A DNA stretch of 64,000 bases, taken from positions 218,335 to 282,334 of the forward strand of contig JAEZEI010000021.1 of the NCBI GenBank assembly GCA_023417815.1, given 5' to 3'. Source of the stretch: Bacteroidota bacterium. GTDB taxonomy: Bacteria; Bacteroidota; Bacteroidia; Chitinophagales; Chitinophagaceae. Below the pieces are notes generated by a model that worked only from the letters and a program-made list of their open reading frames with translations, searched no databases and was not told where the DNA came from. The first letter of the stretch is position 1. Every line of letters starts with the position of its first letter. This document shows positions 24,813-33,956 of the stretch, piece by piece. The translations under genes and the position numbers were made by a program.

Positions 24813-26150
24813 TTAAACCATCTTAAAGCTTTCAAGGAATTTGGTGGTGAAATTTCCGGAGCGGAAATTCTCATCCCTCATAAGCTGCTGATGGAATGGA
24901 ATTGTGGTCTTAACTCCTTCGATCACGTATTCGCTGAGCGCCCTGCTCATGGTGTTGATGGCTTCGTCGCGCGTTTGCGCCACAGCGATAAGCTTCGCGA
25001 TCATACTATCGTAGTACGGCGGTATAACATATCCTGCATATACATGGCTGTCTACACGCACTCCATGCCCGCCGGGCTGGTGCAGTACGGTGATCTTTCC
25101 AGGCGAAGGCCTGAAATCATTATACGGATCTTCGGCATTTATCCTGCACTCGATGGCATGCATCTGCGGATAGTATGCCTTCCCGATGATCTTTTCGCCC
25201 ATGGCGATCTTGATCTGTTCTTTGATAAGGTCGTAGTTGATCACTTCTTCCGTAACGCAGTGTTCTACCTGGATACGGGTGTTCATTTCCATGAAATAGA
25301 AATTGCGGTGCTTATCCACCAGGAATTCGATGGTACCAACGCTTTCATAATTGATCGCCTGGGCTGCCCGTATGGCGGCCTGTCCCATCTGTTCCCTCAG
25401 TTCGTCGGTCATGAAGGGTGAAGGTGTTTCCTCCACCAGTTTCTGGTGCCTTCTCTGTATGGAACAATCCCTTTCGCTGAGGTGGCATACGTTACCGTAC
25501 TGGTCTCCCGCGATCTGGATCTCTATATGGCGTGGTTCCTCCACGAATTTTTCCATGTAGATGCCGTCATTCCTGAAAGCTGCGGCAGCTTCCGCACGGG
25601 CAGTTTCGAAGGCCTTTTCAATATCGTTCTCATTCCAAACCACGCGCATCCCCTTTCCCCCGCCACCGGCGGTTGCCTTGAGGATGATGGGATAGCCTAC
25701 CTGTGCGGCAGACTGCTTTGCGTGATCCACGTCACGAAGTAATCCTTCCACGCCCGGAACAACCGGCACACCTGCCCTGATCATGGTTTCCTTTGCAGTG
25801 ATCTTGTCACCCATCGAATTGATCATTTCCGGTGTGGGGCCAATGAACTTGATACCGTGTTCGCCACATATGCGGGCGAACTTTGCATTTTCCGCGAGGA
25901 AGCCATAACCTGGATGGATGGCATCAGCATTGGTGATCTCTGCCGCTGCCATAATGTGCGCCATATTCAGGTAACTGTCGGCGCTGGCAGGTTTACCGAT
26001 GCAAACAGCTTCGTCGGCAAATTTTACATGCAGGCTGTCTTTATCCGCGGTGGAATAAACTGCTACCGTTTTAATACCCATTTCCTTGCAGGTACGCAAT
26101 ATCCTCAGGGCTATTTCGCCACGGTTGGCGATCAGTATTTTTTTAAACAT
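24813..26150 (-). CDS. accC: Acetyl-CoA carboxylase, biotin carboxylase subunit
   Basis: Carboxylates biotin on AccB with ATP and bicarbonate for malonyl-CoA synthesis. 445 residues: FKKILIANRGEIALRILRTC start, ATP-grasp Gly loop KATAGGGGKGMRVV, ERDCSIQRRHQKLVEE, and FMEMNTRIQVEHCVTE with catalytic residues. Follows accB by 39 bases in the same operon. Confidence 0.97.
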   Translation of the reverse strand: MFKKILIANRGEIALRILRTCKEMGIKTVAVYSTADKDSLHVKFADEAVCIGKPASADSYLNMAHIMAAAEITNADAIHPGYGFLAENAKFARICGEHGIKFIGPTPEMINSMGDKITAKETMIRAGVPVVPGVEGLLRDVDHAKQSAAQVGYPIILKATAGGGGKGMRVVWNENDIEKAFETARAEAAAAFRNDGIYMEKFVEEPRHIEIQIAGDQYGNVCHLSERDCSIQRRHQKLVEETPSPFMTDELREQMGQAAIRAAQAINYESVGTIEFLVDKHRNFYFMEMNTRIQVEHCVTEEVINYDLIKEQIKIAMGEKIIGKAYYPQMHAIECRINAEDPYNDFRPSPGKITVLHQPGGHGVRVDSHVYAGYVIPPYYDSMIAKLIAVAQTRDEAINTMSRALSEYVIEGVKTTIPFHQQLMRDENFRSGNFTTKFLESFKMV

Positions 26151-26189
26151 GAGATGGAGATCTGGTGATGCGGACCGGCCCGCAACGAT

Positions 26190-26669
26190 TTAATTAGGTT
26201 CTACCAGGAATAACGGCTGGTCATATTCAACCGGGCTGGCATCTTCCACGAGCACTTTTACAATGGTACCTTTCACCTCGCTTTCAATCTCATTGAAAAG
26301 TTTCATTGCCTCTATTATGCAAACCACTTTACCGGGGCTCACTTCATCACCCACGTTCACAAACACCGGTTTGCCGGGGCCTGCCTGGCGGTAAAAAGTG
26401 CCGATCATAGGGCTTTTTATGGTTACAAGATTATCTTGTTTTGGCGTGTCTGCCTTTGCAGGCGTTGCGGGGGCTGCCGGGGCAGGTGCAGGCGCTGCTG
26501 CGGGACTGGCCACCGGCGCTGCCTGGGCTGGCGCGAAAGCTGTTATATTCTGAACAGGATCTTTCTTCTGTTTGATGGTGATCTTACGGCCGTCTTCTTC
26601 AATGGTTATTTCTCCAATGGAGGTCTTGTTGATCAGTTTAACAAGCTCCTGGATCTGCTTTATGTCCAT
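26190..26669 (-). CDS. accB: Acetyl-CoA carboxylase, biotin carboxyl carrier protein
   Basis: 159 residues: short helical N-terminus, flexible Ala/Pro linker (about 50-75), and the biotinyl domain with IEAMKLFNEIES, whose Lys is biotinylated. Partner of AccC, encoded next. Confidence 0.96.
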   Translation of the reverse strand: MDIKQIQELVKLINKTSIGEITIEEDGRKITIKQKKDPVQNITAFAPAQAAPVASPAAAPAPAPAAPATPAKADTPKQDNLVTIKSPMIGTFYRQAGPGKPVFVNVGDEVSPGKVVCIIEAMKLFNEIESEVKGTIVKVLVEDASPVEYDQPLFLVEPN

Positions 26670-26775
26670 GATTTTGAATTGTATGAATTACTTGAATAAG
26701 GGGGAGCTAAGATAGGCAATGATTATTCATACTTGCAACAAAACACCCCAATTTTGACGGGTTTTGAATGAAAAT

Positions 26776-26791
26776 CGGGCAAAAATGCCCG
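26776..26791 (-). terminator. Terminator after efp
   Basis: Stem CGGGCA/TGCCCG with a four-base loop; leftward reading continues into ATTTTC. It lies 25 bases past the efp stop and before accB, so efp may be partly uncoupled from acc genes. Confidence 0.6.
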
Positions 26792-26815
26792 AAAATCATC
26801 AATTTCTTATCAAAA

Positions 26816-27379
26816 TCACTTCACCCGTTCAATATATTCACCGGTGCGTGCATTAACCCTGATCAACTCTCCTTCATTCACGAAAAGCGGTACGTTAACG
26901 GTTGCACCTGTTTCCACCGTAGCGGGCTTAAGGGTGCGGGTGGCGGTGTCGCCCTTCATGCCCGGTTCGCTGTAGGTAACCAGCAGTACGATCTTATCGG
27001 GAAGCTCAACCCCCATAGGCTGTTCGGTCTCCCCGTTTATCAACACAGATACCTCCTGGCCTTCCTTAAGGAATTTTGGTGCATCCACCATGTTTTCAGG
27101 AACGGTGATCTGTTCAAAGGTTTCATTGTCCATGAAGCTGTAACCGGTATCATCCTTATAAAGGAACTGGTAAGCCTTTTTTTCAACCCTTACAGGGTGA
27201 ATGGTTTCACCGCTGTTCCAGGTAACCTCGATGGTGCGGCTGTTGTCGACCCCTTTCAGCTTTGCCCAAACCTTTGCAGCGGCACGTGCTGTTTTATTCT
27301 GACCGAATTCGATCACTGAATACAGGTTCCCGTCAATTTTCAGGATCAGGCCTGTTCTCATATCTGCTGTAGTAGCCAT
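26816..27379 (-). CDS. efp: Elongation factor P, with EfpL-like loop
   Basis: 187 residues with all three EF-P domains (FMDNETFEQITVPENMV in domain II; NVPLFVNEGELIRVNARTGEYIERVK is the family C-terminus). It relieves ribosome stalling at proline stretches. The normally PGKGxA loop that carries the modified Lys reads GQNKTARAAAKV at 26-37, two residues longer, and resembles the TARGAA loop of EfpL/YeiP with Arg 32 at the tip. So it is either an EF-P of a divergent class or an EfpL-type paralogue. Confidence 0.9.
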   Translation of the reverse strand: MATTADMRTGLILKIDGNLYSVIEFGQNKTARAAAKVWAKLKGVDNSRTIEVTWNSGETIHPVRVEKKAYQFLYKDDTGYSFMDNETFEQITVPENMVDAPKFLKEGQEVSVLINGETEQPMGVELPDKIVLLVTYSEPGMKGDTATRTLKPATVETGATVNVPLFVNEGELIRVNARTGEYIERVK

Positions 27380-27398
27380 AAGTAGTTTTTTGCGAATG

Positions 27399-27406
27399 CA
27401 AAAGTA
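27399..27406 (-). promoter_or_regulatory. Putative -7 element for efp
   Basis: Minus strand TACTTTTG, 19 bases before the efp ATG; exact TAnnTTTG match. It lies in a 78-bp gap shared with the divergent mdh promoter. Confidence 0.45.
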
Positions 27407-27419
27407 GTATTATTCATCC

Positions 27420-27427
27420 TACCTTTG
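27420..27427 (+). promoter_or_regulatory. Putative -7 element for mdh
   Basis: TACCTTTG, exact match to TAnnTTTG, 30 bases before the mdh ATG. Confidence 0.45.
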
Positions 27428-27457
27428 CGCATCTTTTAACCTTCAATAATTAAATAT

Positions 27458-28393
27458 ATGAAAGTAACTGTGGTTGGTGCGGGCGCTGTGGGAGCCACCT
27501 GTGCCGATAATATCGCCAGGAAACAACTGTGTGATGAACTTGTATTACTGGATATCAAGGAAGGTGTGGCTGAAGGAAAGGCAATGGACCTTATGCAGAC
27601 CGCCCAGATCGAAGGCTTTGATACCCGTATCATTGGATCAACAAACGACTATTCCAAAACTGCAGGGAGCGCCGTAGCGGTGATCACCAGCGGTATTCCG
27701 CGCAAGCCGGGCATGACCCGCGAAGAACTGATAGGAATAAATGCCGGCATCGTTAAAACAGTTACGCAGAACATTCTTCAATATTCACCTGATGCCATTA
27801 TAGTGGTTATCAGCAACCCGATGGATACCATGACCTACCTCGCGCTAAAATCGAGCGGGCTTCCGAAGCACAGGATCATAGGTATGGGTGGCATTCTCGA
27901 CAGCGCCCGTTTCAGGTATTTCCTGAGCCAGGCAATGAATTGTTCACCGAACGACCTGCAGGCTACCGTAGTGGGCGGGCACGGCGATACCACGATGATC
28001 CCGCTGACAAGGCTGGCAACGTATTGCGGAACCCCGGTTTCTAATTACCTGGATGAAGCAACCCTGAAGAAGGTAGCTGCTGATACCATGGTAGGCGGCG
28101 CCACACTTACCGGCCTCCTCGGAACTTCGGCATGGTATGCTCCGGGAGCTGCAGGGGCAGCGCTGGTTGAGGCCATAGTAAGGGACGAAAAGAAAATGTT
28201 CCCATGCTGCGTATCGCTGGAAGGCGAGTACGGGCTTAATGATATCTGCATCGGGGTACCGGTGATCATTGGCCGCAACGGCTGGGAAAGGATAGTGGAT
28301 TACAAACTGAATGAAGAAGAGATGGCAGCCATGGCCAAAAGCGCTGATGCTGTGCGGAATATGAACGGGGTGCTATCCGAAATGGCGGTATAA
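27458..28393 (+). CDS. mdh: Malate dehydrogenase, LDH-like
   Basis: Interconverts malate and oxaloacetate with NAD in the TCA cycle. 311 residues: Rossmann GAGAVGATCADNI, substrate loop IPRKPGMTREEL with Arg pair, ISNPMDTMTYLALKSSG, and VVGGHGDTTMIPL with catalytic His. The RKPGMTR loop favours malate over lactate. Monocistronic with a palindromic terminator. Confidence 0.95.
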   Translation: MKVTVVGAGAVGATCADNIARKQLCDELVLLDIKEGVAEGKAMDLMQTAQIEGFDTRIIGSTNDYSKTAGSAVAVITSGIPRKPGMTREELIGINAGIVKTVTQNILQYSPDAIIVVISNPMDTMTYLALKSSGLPKHRIIGMGGILDSARFRYFLSQAMNCSPNDLQATVVGGHGDTTMIPLTRLATYCGTPVSNYLDEATLKKVAADTMVGGATLTGLLGTSAWYAPGAAGAALVEAIVRDEKKMFPCCVSLEGEYGLNDICIGVPVIIGRNGWERIVDYKLNEEEMAAMAKSADAVRNMNGVLSEMAV

Positions 28394-28413
28394 ATTACCA
28401 TCACCTAAAATAT

Positions 28414-28437
28414 ATGCCGGGTAATATTACCCGGCAT
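28414..28437 (+). terminator. Terminator after mdh
   Basis: A perfect 24-bp palindrome with halves ATGCCGGGTAAT and ATTACCCGGCAT, followed by TTTG and a run of eight T. Confidence 0.85.
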
Positions 28438-28487
28438 TTGTTTTTTTTGTACCTTGAAAGCCCCGATTCACCTTCTAAATACCCTGC

Positions 28488-31316
28488 ATGCTTAAATTCC
28501 TACACGCCTGCATTTTCCTGCTGATCTCTTATTGTTCCACCGCCCAGATCGAGATAACTCCTGCCGGTTCTGCAATGGCCCTTGCACAGAAACTGGTTGG
28601 TGAGGGCGTGACCATCAGTAATGTAACCTTTACCGGTGATGCACAGATGCTGATGGCCGGGCATTTTAAAAATATCGGCGGAACAAACATCAACATCGAC
28701 AGCGGTATCGTACTTACCACCGGCCGGGCAAAAACATCCGGAACGAACAGGGGCGTGGATGCTGCAGCCAGTGGCACTGCAGATAATGGATGGGGTTTAC
28801 CAGGTGACATTACACTTGCAAATGCAATTTCATCTCCCGTATCGGATATGGGTGATGCTTGTGTCCTGGAATTTGATTTTGTGCCTTTAGGCGATACAGT
28901 GCGTTTCAACTATGTTTTTAGTTCAGAAGAATATACCTCCGCTTTTGTTTGTTCTTTTAATGATGCATTCGGCTTCTTCATTTCAGGACCCGGAATAACA
29001 GGCCAGCAAAATATTGCCCTGGTACCAAATACTTCCATGCCGGTTTCCATTATGAACGTGAATAATGTTGACCCCTGGAATCCAAACCTTTGCCAGACCA
29101 ATACTGCCTATTATGTTGATAATAATACCAACAGCTTCTTTTCCCATGACGGACATACAACTGTATTAACGGCTATTTCCCGGGTTACGCCTTGCGAAAC
29201 GTACCATTTAAAAATCGTAATCGCTGATAACGTAGACGACCAATGGGACAGCGGCGTTTTTCTGGAAGCAAAAAGTCTTACCTCGAATGTTGTTGAATTG
29301 ATCAACAATATGCAGACTACCGCTGGCGGAACAGATTACCTTGTTGAAGGTTGTGTTCCGGGTTCCTTCACCATCCGTCGTCCAAGGCCTGATCCGAATT
29401 CCCTCACCGTAACATTACAATATGGCGGCACTGCCATCAACGGAACGGATGTTCAGCCCATGCCTACAACCATTACCATTCCTGCGTTCGAAACGGAAGT
29501 AATTGTTCCTATCATACCGGTCATAGATGGACTTTCTGAGGGCATTGAAACCGTGAAGGTTTATTCACTCGCAGGATGTGCCGCGGTATTTCCTATCGAC
29601 AGCACCGTATTCGAGATCCGCGATTATGATACCCTTGGTATCCTGCCAAACAATGATACCAATGTAATATGCAGGAATGAATCCATACAACTCCAGGCAA
29701 CAGGATCTTATACTACCTATTCGTGGACACCAGCCGGCGATGTGAGCAACCCGGATATCTTTAACCCCGTTGCCACTCCAACATCCGACTTTGTGACCAT
29801 TATCGCAACAGCGAATATCGGGACCTGCAATGCGAGGGATTCCATTTCCTTCCAGTGGAAGGTGCCCGAACTGATCTCCACGGTAGATGTGAATTGTCCC
29901 GGCGGAAGTACCGGGCAGATAGTGGTGGATGGCGGACCGGAATGGGTGGCCCCGATGGAGTATTCACTGGATGGAGCAACATGGCAGGGCTCCGGAACAT
30001 TCAGTTCACTGCCCGTAGGATCCTATTGGGTAAAGGTGAGGGATGCCTCGGGATGTATAGACAGTGTGCAGGCAACACTTGTGCAGGCCTATCCTGATCT
30101 TGTTATCGATAACACGAATACAGAGCCCGGTTCATGCCTTGGGGGGCAGAACGGGAATATAACGGTTACCCTTAATGGCGGTAACCCTGCATATCAGTAT
30201 TCCCTGGATGGTACAACCTGGCAGAGCGACCCTACCCTTGTTGCCGCCCCGGGAACCCATACGGTTTATGCCCAGGATGCCAACGGGTGTGCAACATCTC
30301 TTGGAGGCATTGTGGTCGACTTTGTAAATACAGTAGAACTTGTTACGGGTGATGCGCCTGTGATCTGTGAAAGCCTGAGCACACCGCTGCCGGTTACCTC
30401 CAATGCACAAAGTTTTTCATGGAGCCCGGCGGCAACCCTCAACGCTACCAATGTGCTGAGTCCTGTTGCCAACCCTGTTGTCACCACAACATATTATGTT
30501 ACTGCAACTACCGGCATTTGCGAGAGACTGGATTCTGTAACGGTGATAGTGAATCCTGCGCCACGGCCAAATGCCGGCCCGGATTCCACGATATGCTTTG
30601 GTGCAAGCCTGCGCCTGCAGGGAAGCGGCGGGGTGGAATATCACTGGAGCCCCGACAGGTATCTTTCTGCCACAGACGTGAGAGACCCGATGGTGAACCA
30701 GCCTTTAACGATCGACTATTACCTGCATGTTACGGATAATAACGGTTGTAATTCCCTGGTACAGGATACAGTGAAAGTGGTGGTTTCTCCCCCGGCAGAA
30801 TTGTTTGTGGGCAATGATACCATTGTAGCCATGAACCAGCCGGTGCAACTCTATTCCGTTGATGTGAACAATACAGGCTTCATTAATTACGAATGGGCCC
30901 CATCCACAGGATTGAGCAATCCATATATTGCAAACCCTGTTGCCGTTCTTGATGCTGAATACAACCAGTTCATCGTGACCGCTTCCAACGCGGTGCAATG
31001 CGCAGGTGTGGATACCATAGTGATCAAGACCTACCGCGGACCAGAACTGTATGTACCCAATGCCTTCACGCCGAATGGCGATGGAAACAACGACCAGCTT
31101 CGCGTGATCTCAGTAGGCATGAAAGAGTTCCGTTACTTCTCAGTGTATAACCGCTATGGCCAGTTGATCTTCACTACGAAAGATCCACGCCAGGGCTGGG
31201 ATGGTAAGATAAAGGGAGTTGCACAGAACACGGGGACCTTTGTATGGATGGCTGAAGCGGTGGATTACAGGAACAATGTTATCCAGCGCAAAGGAACTAC
31301 AACAATTATCAGGTAA
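28488..31316 (+). CDS. Secreted choice-of-anchor-L protein with gliding-type C-terminal sorting domain
   Basis: 942 residues: Sec signal (CIFLLISYCSTAQ), choice-of-anchor-L domain about 30-270 (GIVLTTGRA, FSSEEYTS, FGFFISGPG), a Calx-beta-like region, two SprB-type repeats about 465-615 (YSLDGATWQGSGTF, YSLDGTTWQSDPTL), Ig-like repeats, and the CHU_C domain from about 855 (YVPNAFTPNGDGNNDQ, YNRYGQLIF, GWDGKIKG, final TTIIR). It is predicted to cross the outer membrane by the type IX system and stay on the surface. No PorP/SprF gene lies beside it, unlike the other two large CHU_C proteins in the window. Confidence 0.88.
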   Translation: MLKFLHACIFLLISYCSTAQIEITPAGSAMALAQKLVGEGVTISNVTFTGDAQMLMAGHFKNIGGTNINIDSGIVLTTGRAKTSGTNRGVDAAASGTADNGWGLPGDITLANAISSPVSDMGDACVLEFDFVPLGDTVRFNYVFSSEEYTSAFVCSFNDAFGFFISGPGITGQQNIALVPNTSMPVSIMNVNNVDPWNPNLCQTNTAYYVDNNTNSFFSHDGHTTVLTAISRVTPCETYHLKIVIADNVDDQWDSGVFLEAKSLTSNVVELINNMQTTAGGTDYLVEGCVPGSFTIRRPRPDPNSLTVTLQYGGTAINGTDVQPMPTTITIPAFETEVIVPIIPVIDGLSEGIETVKVYSLAGCAAVFPIDSTVFEIRDYDTLGILPNNDTNVICRNESIQLQATGSYTTYSWTPAGDVSNPDIFNPVATPTSDFVTIIATANIGTCNARDSISFQWKVPELISTVDVNCPGGSTGQIVVDGGPEWVAPMEYSLDGATWQGSGTFSSLPVGSYWVKVRDASGCIDSVQATLVQAYPDLVIDNTNTEPGSCLGGQNGNITVTLNGGNPAYQYSLDGTTWQSDPTLVAAPGTHTVYAQDANGCATSLGGIVVDFVNTVELVTGDAPVICESLSTPLPVTSNAQSFSWSPAATLNATNVLSPVANPVVTTTYYVTATTGICERLDSVTVIVNPAPRPNAGPDSTICFGASLRLQGSGGVEYHWSPDRYLSATDVRDPMVNQPLTIDYYLHVTDNNGCNSLVQDTVKVVVSPPAELFVGNDTIVAMNQPVQLYSVDVNNTGFINYEWAPSTGLSNPYIANPVAVLDAEYNQFIVTASNAVQCAGVDTIVIKTYRGPELYVPNAFTPNGDGNNDQLRVISVGMKEFRYFSVYNRYGQLIFTTKDPRQGWDGKIKGVAQNTGTFVWMAEAVDYRNNVIQRKGTTTIIR

Positions 31317-32129
31317 TTATTTCTCCATCTGTTCAATAACAGCCTGGGTTACCCCGGTAAAGGAGAAGCCGCCATCGTGGAAGAGGTTCTGCATGGTGAC
31401 CATCCTTGTAAGGTCGCTGAAAAGGCTTACCACGTAACCGGCACAGTCTTCCGCGCTCGCATTTCCAAGAGGGCTCATTTTATCGGCATAGGATATAAAG
31501 CCGTCGAATCCTTTTACCCCGCTGCCTGCAGTGGTGCGTGTCGGGGATTGCGAAATAGTGTTTACCCTTACATGCTTTTTTATCCCGTAATGGTATCCGA
31601 AGCTGCGTGTAACGCTTTCAAGCAGCGCCTTGGCATCAGCCATTTCATTATAATCAGGGAATACACGTTGTGCAGCAATATAGGTAAGGGCCACTACACT
31701 GCCCCATTCATTCAGTGCATCCTTTTTCATGCAGGTTGCCAGCACCCTGTGAAGGCTCATGGCAGAAATATCAAGTGTCTTTGAATTAAAACCGTAATCG
31801 ATCTCCGTGTAATGTTTGCCTTTACGAACGTTCAGGCTCATGCCGATAGAATGAAGTATGAAATCGAAGCTCCCGCCAAAATGCTTCATTGCTTCATCTA
31901 CCAGTTTTTCTACATCTTCCGAATTGCTGACATCGCAGGCCACCACGGGCGCATTTACCTGTTCTGCAAGTTTATTGATCTCACCCATCCGCATTGCTAC
32001 GGGAGCATTGGTAAGCATGATCAGCGCACCTTCTTCAAAACAGCGGATAGCAGTTTTCCAGGCGATGGATTTTTCGTCGAGCGCACCGAATATGATTCCT
32101 TTCTTACCTTTTAAGAGACCGTTTGCCAT
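31317..32129 (-). CDS. fabI: Enoyl-ACP reductase (NADH)
   Basis: Last reductive step of fatty acid elongation. 270 residues: GKKGIIFGALDEKSIAWKTA opening, ILHSIGMSL, and the active-site YNEMADAKALLESV (Tyr-x6-Lys type). The stop abuts the stop of the preceding plus-strand gene in TAATTA. Confidence 0.95.
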   Translation of the reverse strand: MANGLLKGKKGIIFGALDEKSIAWKTAIRCFEEGALIMLTNAPVAMRMGEINKLAEQVNAPVVACDVSNSEDVEKLVDEAMKHFGGSFDFILHSIGMSLNVRKGKHYTEIDYGFNSKTLDISAMSLHRVLATCMKKDALNEWGSVVALTYIAAQRVFPDYNEMADAKALLESVTRSFGYHYGIKKHVRVNTISQSPTRTTAGSGVKGFDGFISYADKMSPLGNASAEDCAGYVVSLFSDLTRMVTMQNLFHDGGFSFTGVTQAVIEQMEK

Positions 32130-32151
32130 GATGATTCTGTTTCGTGAGGCA

Positions 32152-32159
32152 CAAAATTA
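32152..32159 (-). promoter_or_regulatory. Putative -7 element for fabI
   Basis: Minus strand TAATTTTG, exact TAnnTTTG match, 22 bases before the fabI ATG. Confidence 0.4.
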
Positions 32160-32170
32160 GGGAAAGTACA

Positions 32171-33838
32171 TCAGCCCTTTACCATTTCGCGGGCATTCCT
32201 TATGGTAGTATCTGTAGGATTGTCGCCACCCAGCATCTGGGCTATGGCTTCCACCCTTTCATCATCATTCAGAAGAGAAACTGAAGTGATGATCCTGTCC
32301 TTGCTTTGTTTCTTGAAAACATAAAAGTGCGAGTCGGCCCTGGCAGCGATCTGTGGCTGGTGAGTAACGGAGATAACCTGGTGTGATCCGGCGAGCCCTT
32401 TCATTATGGCCCCTACCTGGCGGGAAGCCTCACCGCTTATGCCGGTATCGATCTCATCAAAGATCAGCGTGGGCAGGCTTATCTCTTTTGCCACCAGTGA
32501 TTTCAGGATCAGCATCACCCTGCTTAATTCCCCTCCACTTGCCACCTTCCGAAGCGGCTCGAAATCTTTCTCCCTTCCTCCTGAAACATAGTTCGCATTA
32601 AAAAGGAATGAAACATTTCCGGTGCCTGTTTCACTCAACACATCACCTTCAATTACCACTTTAAGGCGGGCATTGGGCATTCCAACTTTCACCAGTAATT
32701 CGTTCACCTTTTCTTCGAGCAGCGGAACAGCCTTGTTACGGTTGACGGCTATCTTAACCGCTATTTTAAAACATTCAGCCTCCTGGGTTGCGAGAGCTTT
32801 TTTAAGTTCCTCTATCCTTCCTGAAGCATCTTCAAGCTGCTGAAGCTTTGATTCCAGCGCCTGCTTTATTTCTAAAAGTTCATTGGTTGAATTCACTCCA
32901 TGCTTTTTCTGCATGCGATAACCAGCGGCGATCCTCTCGTTCACTTCTTCCAATCTTGCGGGGTCGGACACTACCGATTCCGCGGCGCTTTCCAGTTCAG
33001 CAGAAATATCCTTCAACTCTATAAGTACAGAATCAAGGCGTTTACCTATTTCGCCGGCATCAGGATGATCAGTTGCATGCTGAAGTTTTGAGATCACATT
33101 CTTCACCTGGCTGAGCACGGGATTATCCGCGCCGGAAAGGATGAACTGTGCCTCATCGAACACAGTTCTTATCTGCCCTGCATTTGAAAGCATCTTTAAT
33201 TCTGCATCAAGATCTTCAAGTTCACCAGGTTTCAGCGAAAGGCTTTCAAGTTCATCGAAAAGGAACTGGTTATAGTCCTGCTCCTTCAACGCTTCGGCCC
33301 GTGCAGATTCAAGGGCAGATAATTCCTTCCTGGAGGAAGCCAGGGTAAAGAACTTTTTGCCCATTTCTGCAAGCAGGGTTGCGTTCTTCGCAAACACATC
33401 CAGTACCGAACGCTGGAAATCACTTTTACCTGCATCCGCATTATCGAATTGCTGGTGCAGATCTACCAGCAGTTCGGCGAGTTCTTTTAATTGTGCCAGC
33501 GTGGCGGGAGTATCATTGATAAAGCCTCTCGACTTTCCATTGGTTGCTATTTCCCTCCGGATGATGATCTCATTATCCTGTTCAATATCATTGGCCGACA
33601 GGAACTCCTGTGAAAGATGATCTGCCGGAACTGCAAATGTTGCTTCAACTATGCATTTCCGTTGTTTATCGTAAAGTACGGCAGATTCGGCGCGGTCGCC
33701 CAGGACGAGGCCCAGTGCGCCTACCAGGATACTCTTTCCTGCACCGGTCTCCCCTGTAATGATGTTGAGGCCTTTGGTGAATTCCACCTCGAGGCCGTCA
33801 ATGATCGCATAATTTGAAATCTGGAGTTTCCTGAGCAC
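32171..33838 (-). CDS. recN: DNA repair protein RecN
   Basis: SMC-like ATPase for double-strand break repair. 555 residues: Walker A GETGAGKSILVGALG, long coiled-coil arms (about 160-370), signature region GGELSRVMLILK and Walker B LIFDEIDTGISG, then VISVTHQPQIAA. Leftward cluster with the zinc-ribbon and Nif3-like genes upstream. Confidence 0.95.
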   Translation of the reverse strand: MLRKLQISNYAIIDGLEVEFTKGLNIITGETGAGKSILVGALGLVLGDRAESAVLYDKQRKCIVEATFAVPADHLSQEFLSANDIEQDNEIIIRREIATNGKSRGFINDTPATLAQLKELAELLVDLHQQFDNADAGKSDFQRSVLDVFAKNATLLAEMGKKFFTLASSRKELSALESARAEALKEQDYNQFLFDELESLSLKPGELEDLDAELKMLSNAGQIRTVFDEAQFILSGADNPVLSQVKNVISKLQHATDHPDAGEIGKRLDSVLIELKDISAELESAAESVVSDPARLEEVNERIAAGYRMQKKHGVNSTNELLEIKQALESKLQQLEDASGRIEELKKALATQEAECFKIAVKIAVNRNKAVPLLEEKVNELLVKVGMPNARLKVVIEGDVLSETGTGNVSFLFNANYVSGGREKDFEPLRKVASGGELSRVMLILKSLVAKEISLPTLIFDEIDTGISGEASRQVGAIMKGLAGSHQVISVTHQPQIAARADSHFYVFKKQSKDRIITSVSLLNDDERVEAIAQMLGGDNPTDTTIRNAREMVKG

Positions 33839-33910
33839 GGAGGCAAATTAGTTCAATAGTTTGAGAGAAGTAAAGATCGGAATGTCAATTTCGGGCTATT
33901 CTTCAATGAA

Positions 33911-33938
33911 AATGCCGCACCTTTTCGGGTACGGCATT
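33911..33938 (-). terminator. Possible terminator between zinc-ribbon gene and recN
   Basis: Arms AATGCCG (33911-33917) and CGGCATT (33932-33938), extended by CACC/GGGT, then TTTTC in the leftward direction. The T-run is short, so strength is doubtful. Confidence 0.5.
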
Positions 33939-33956
33939 CACTATTTTTAAAAGGGA

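Noticed and set aside
26436..26699. Cys/Arg-rich ORF opposite accB
   Set aside because: Antisense to the Ala/Pro linker of AccB, whose GC-rich codons create the false frame.
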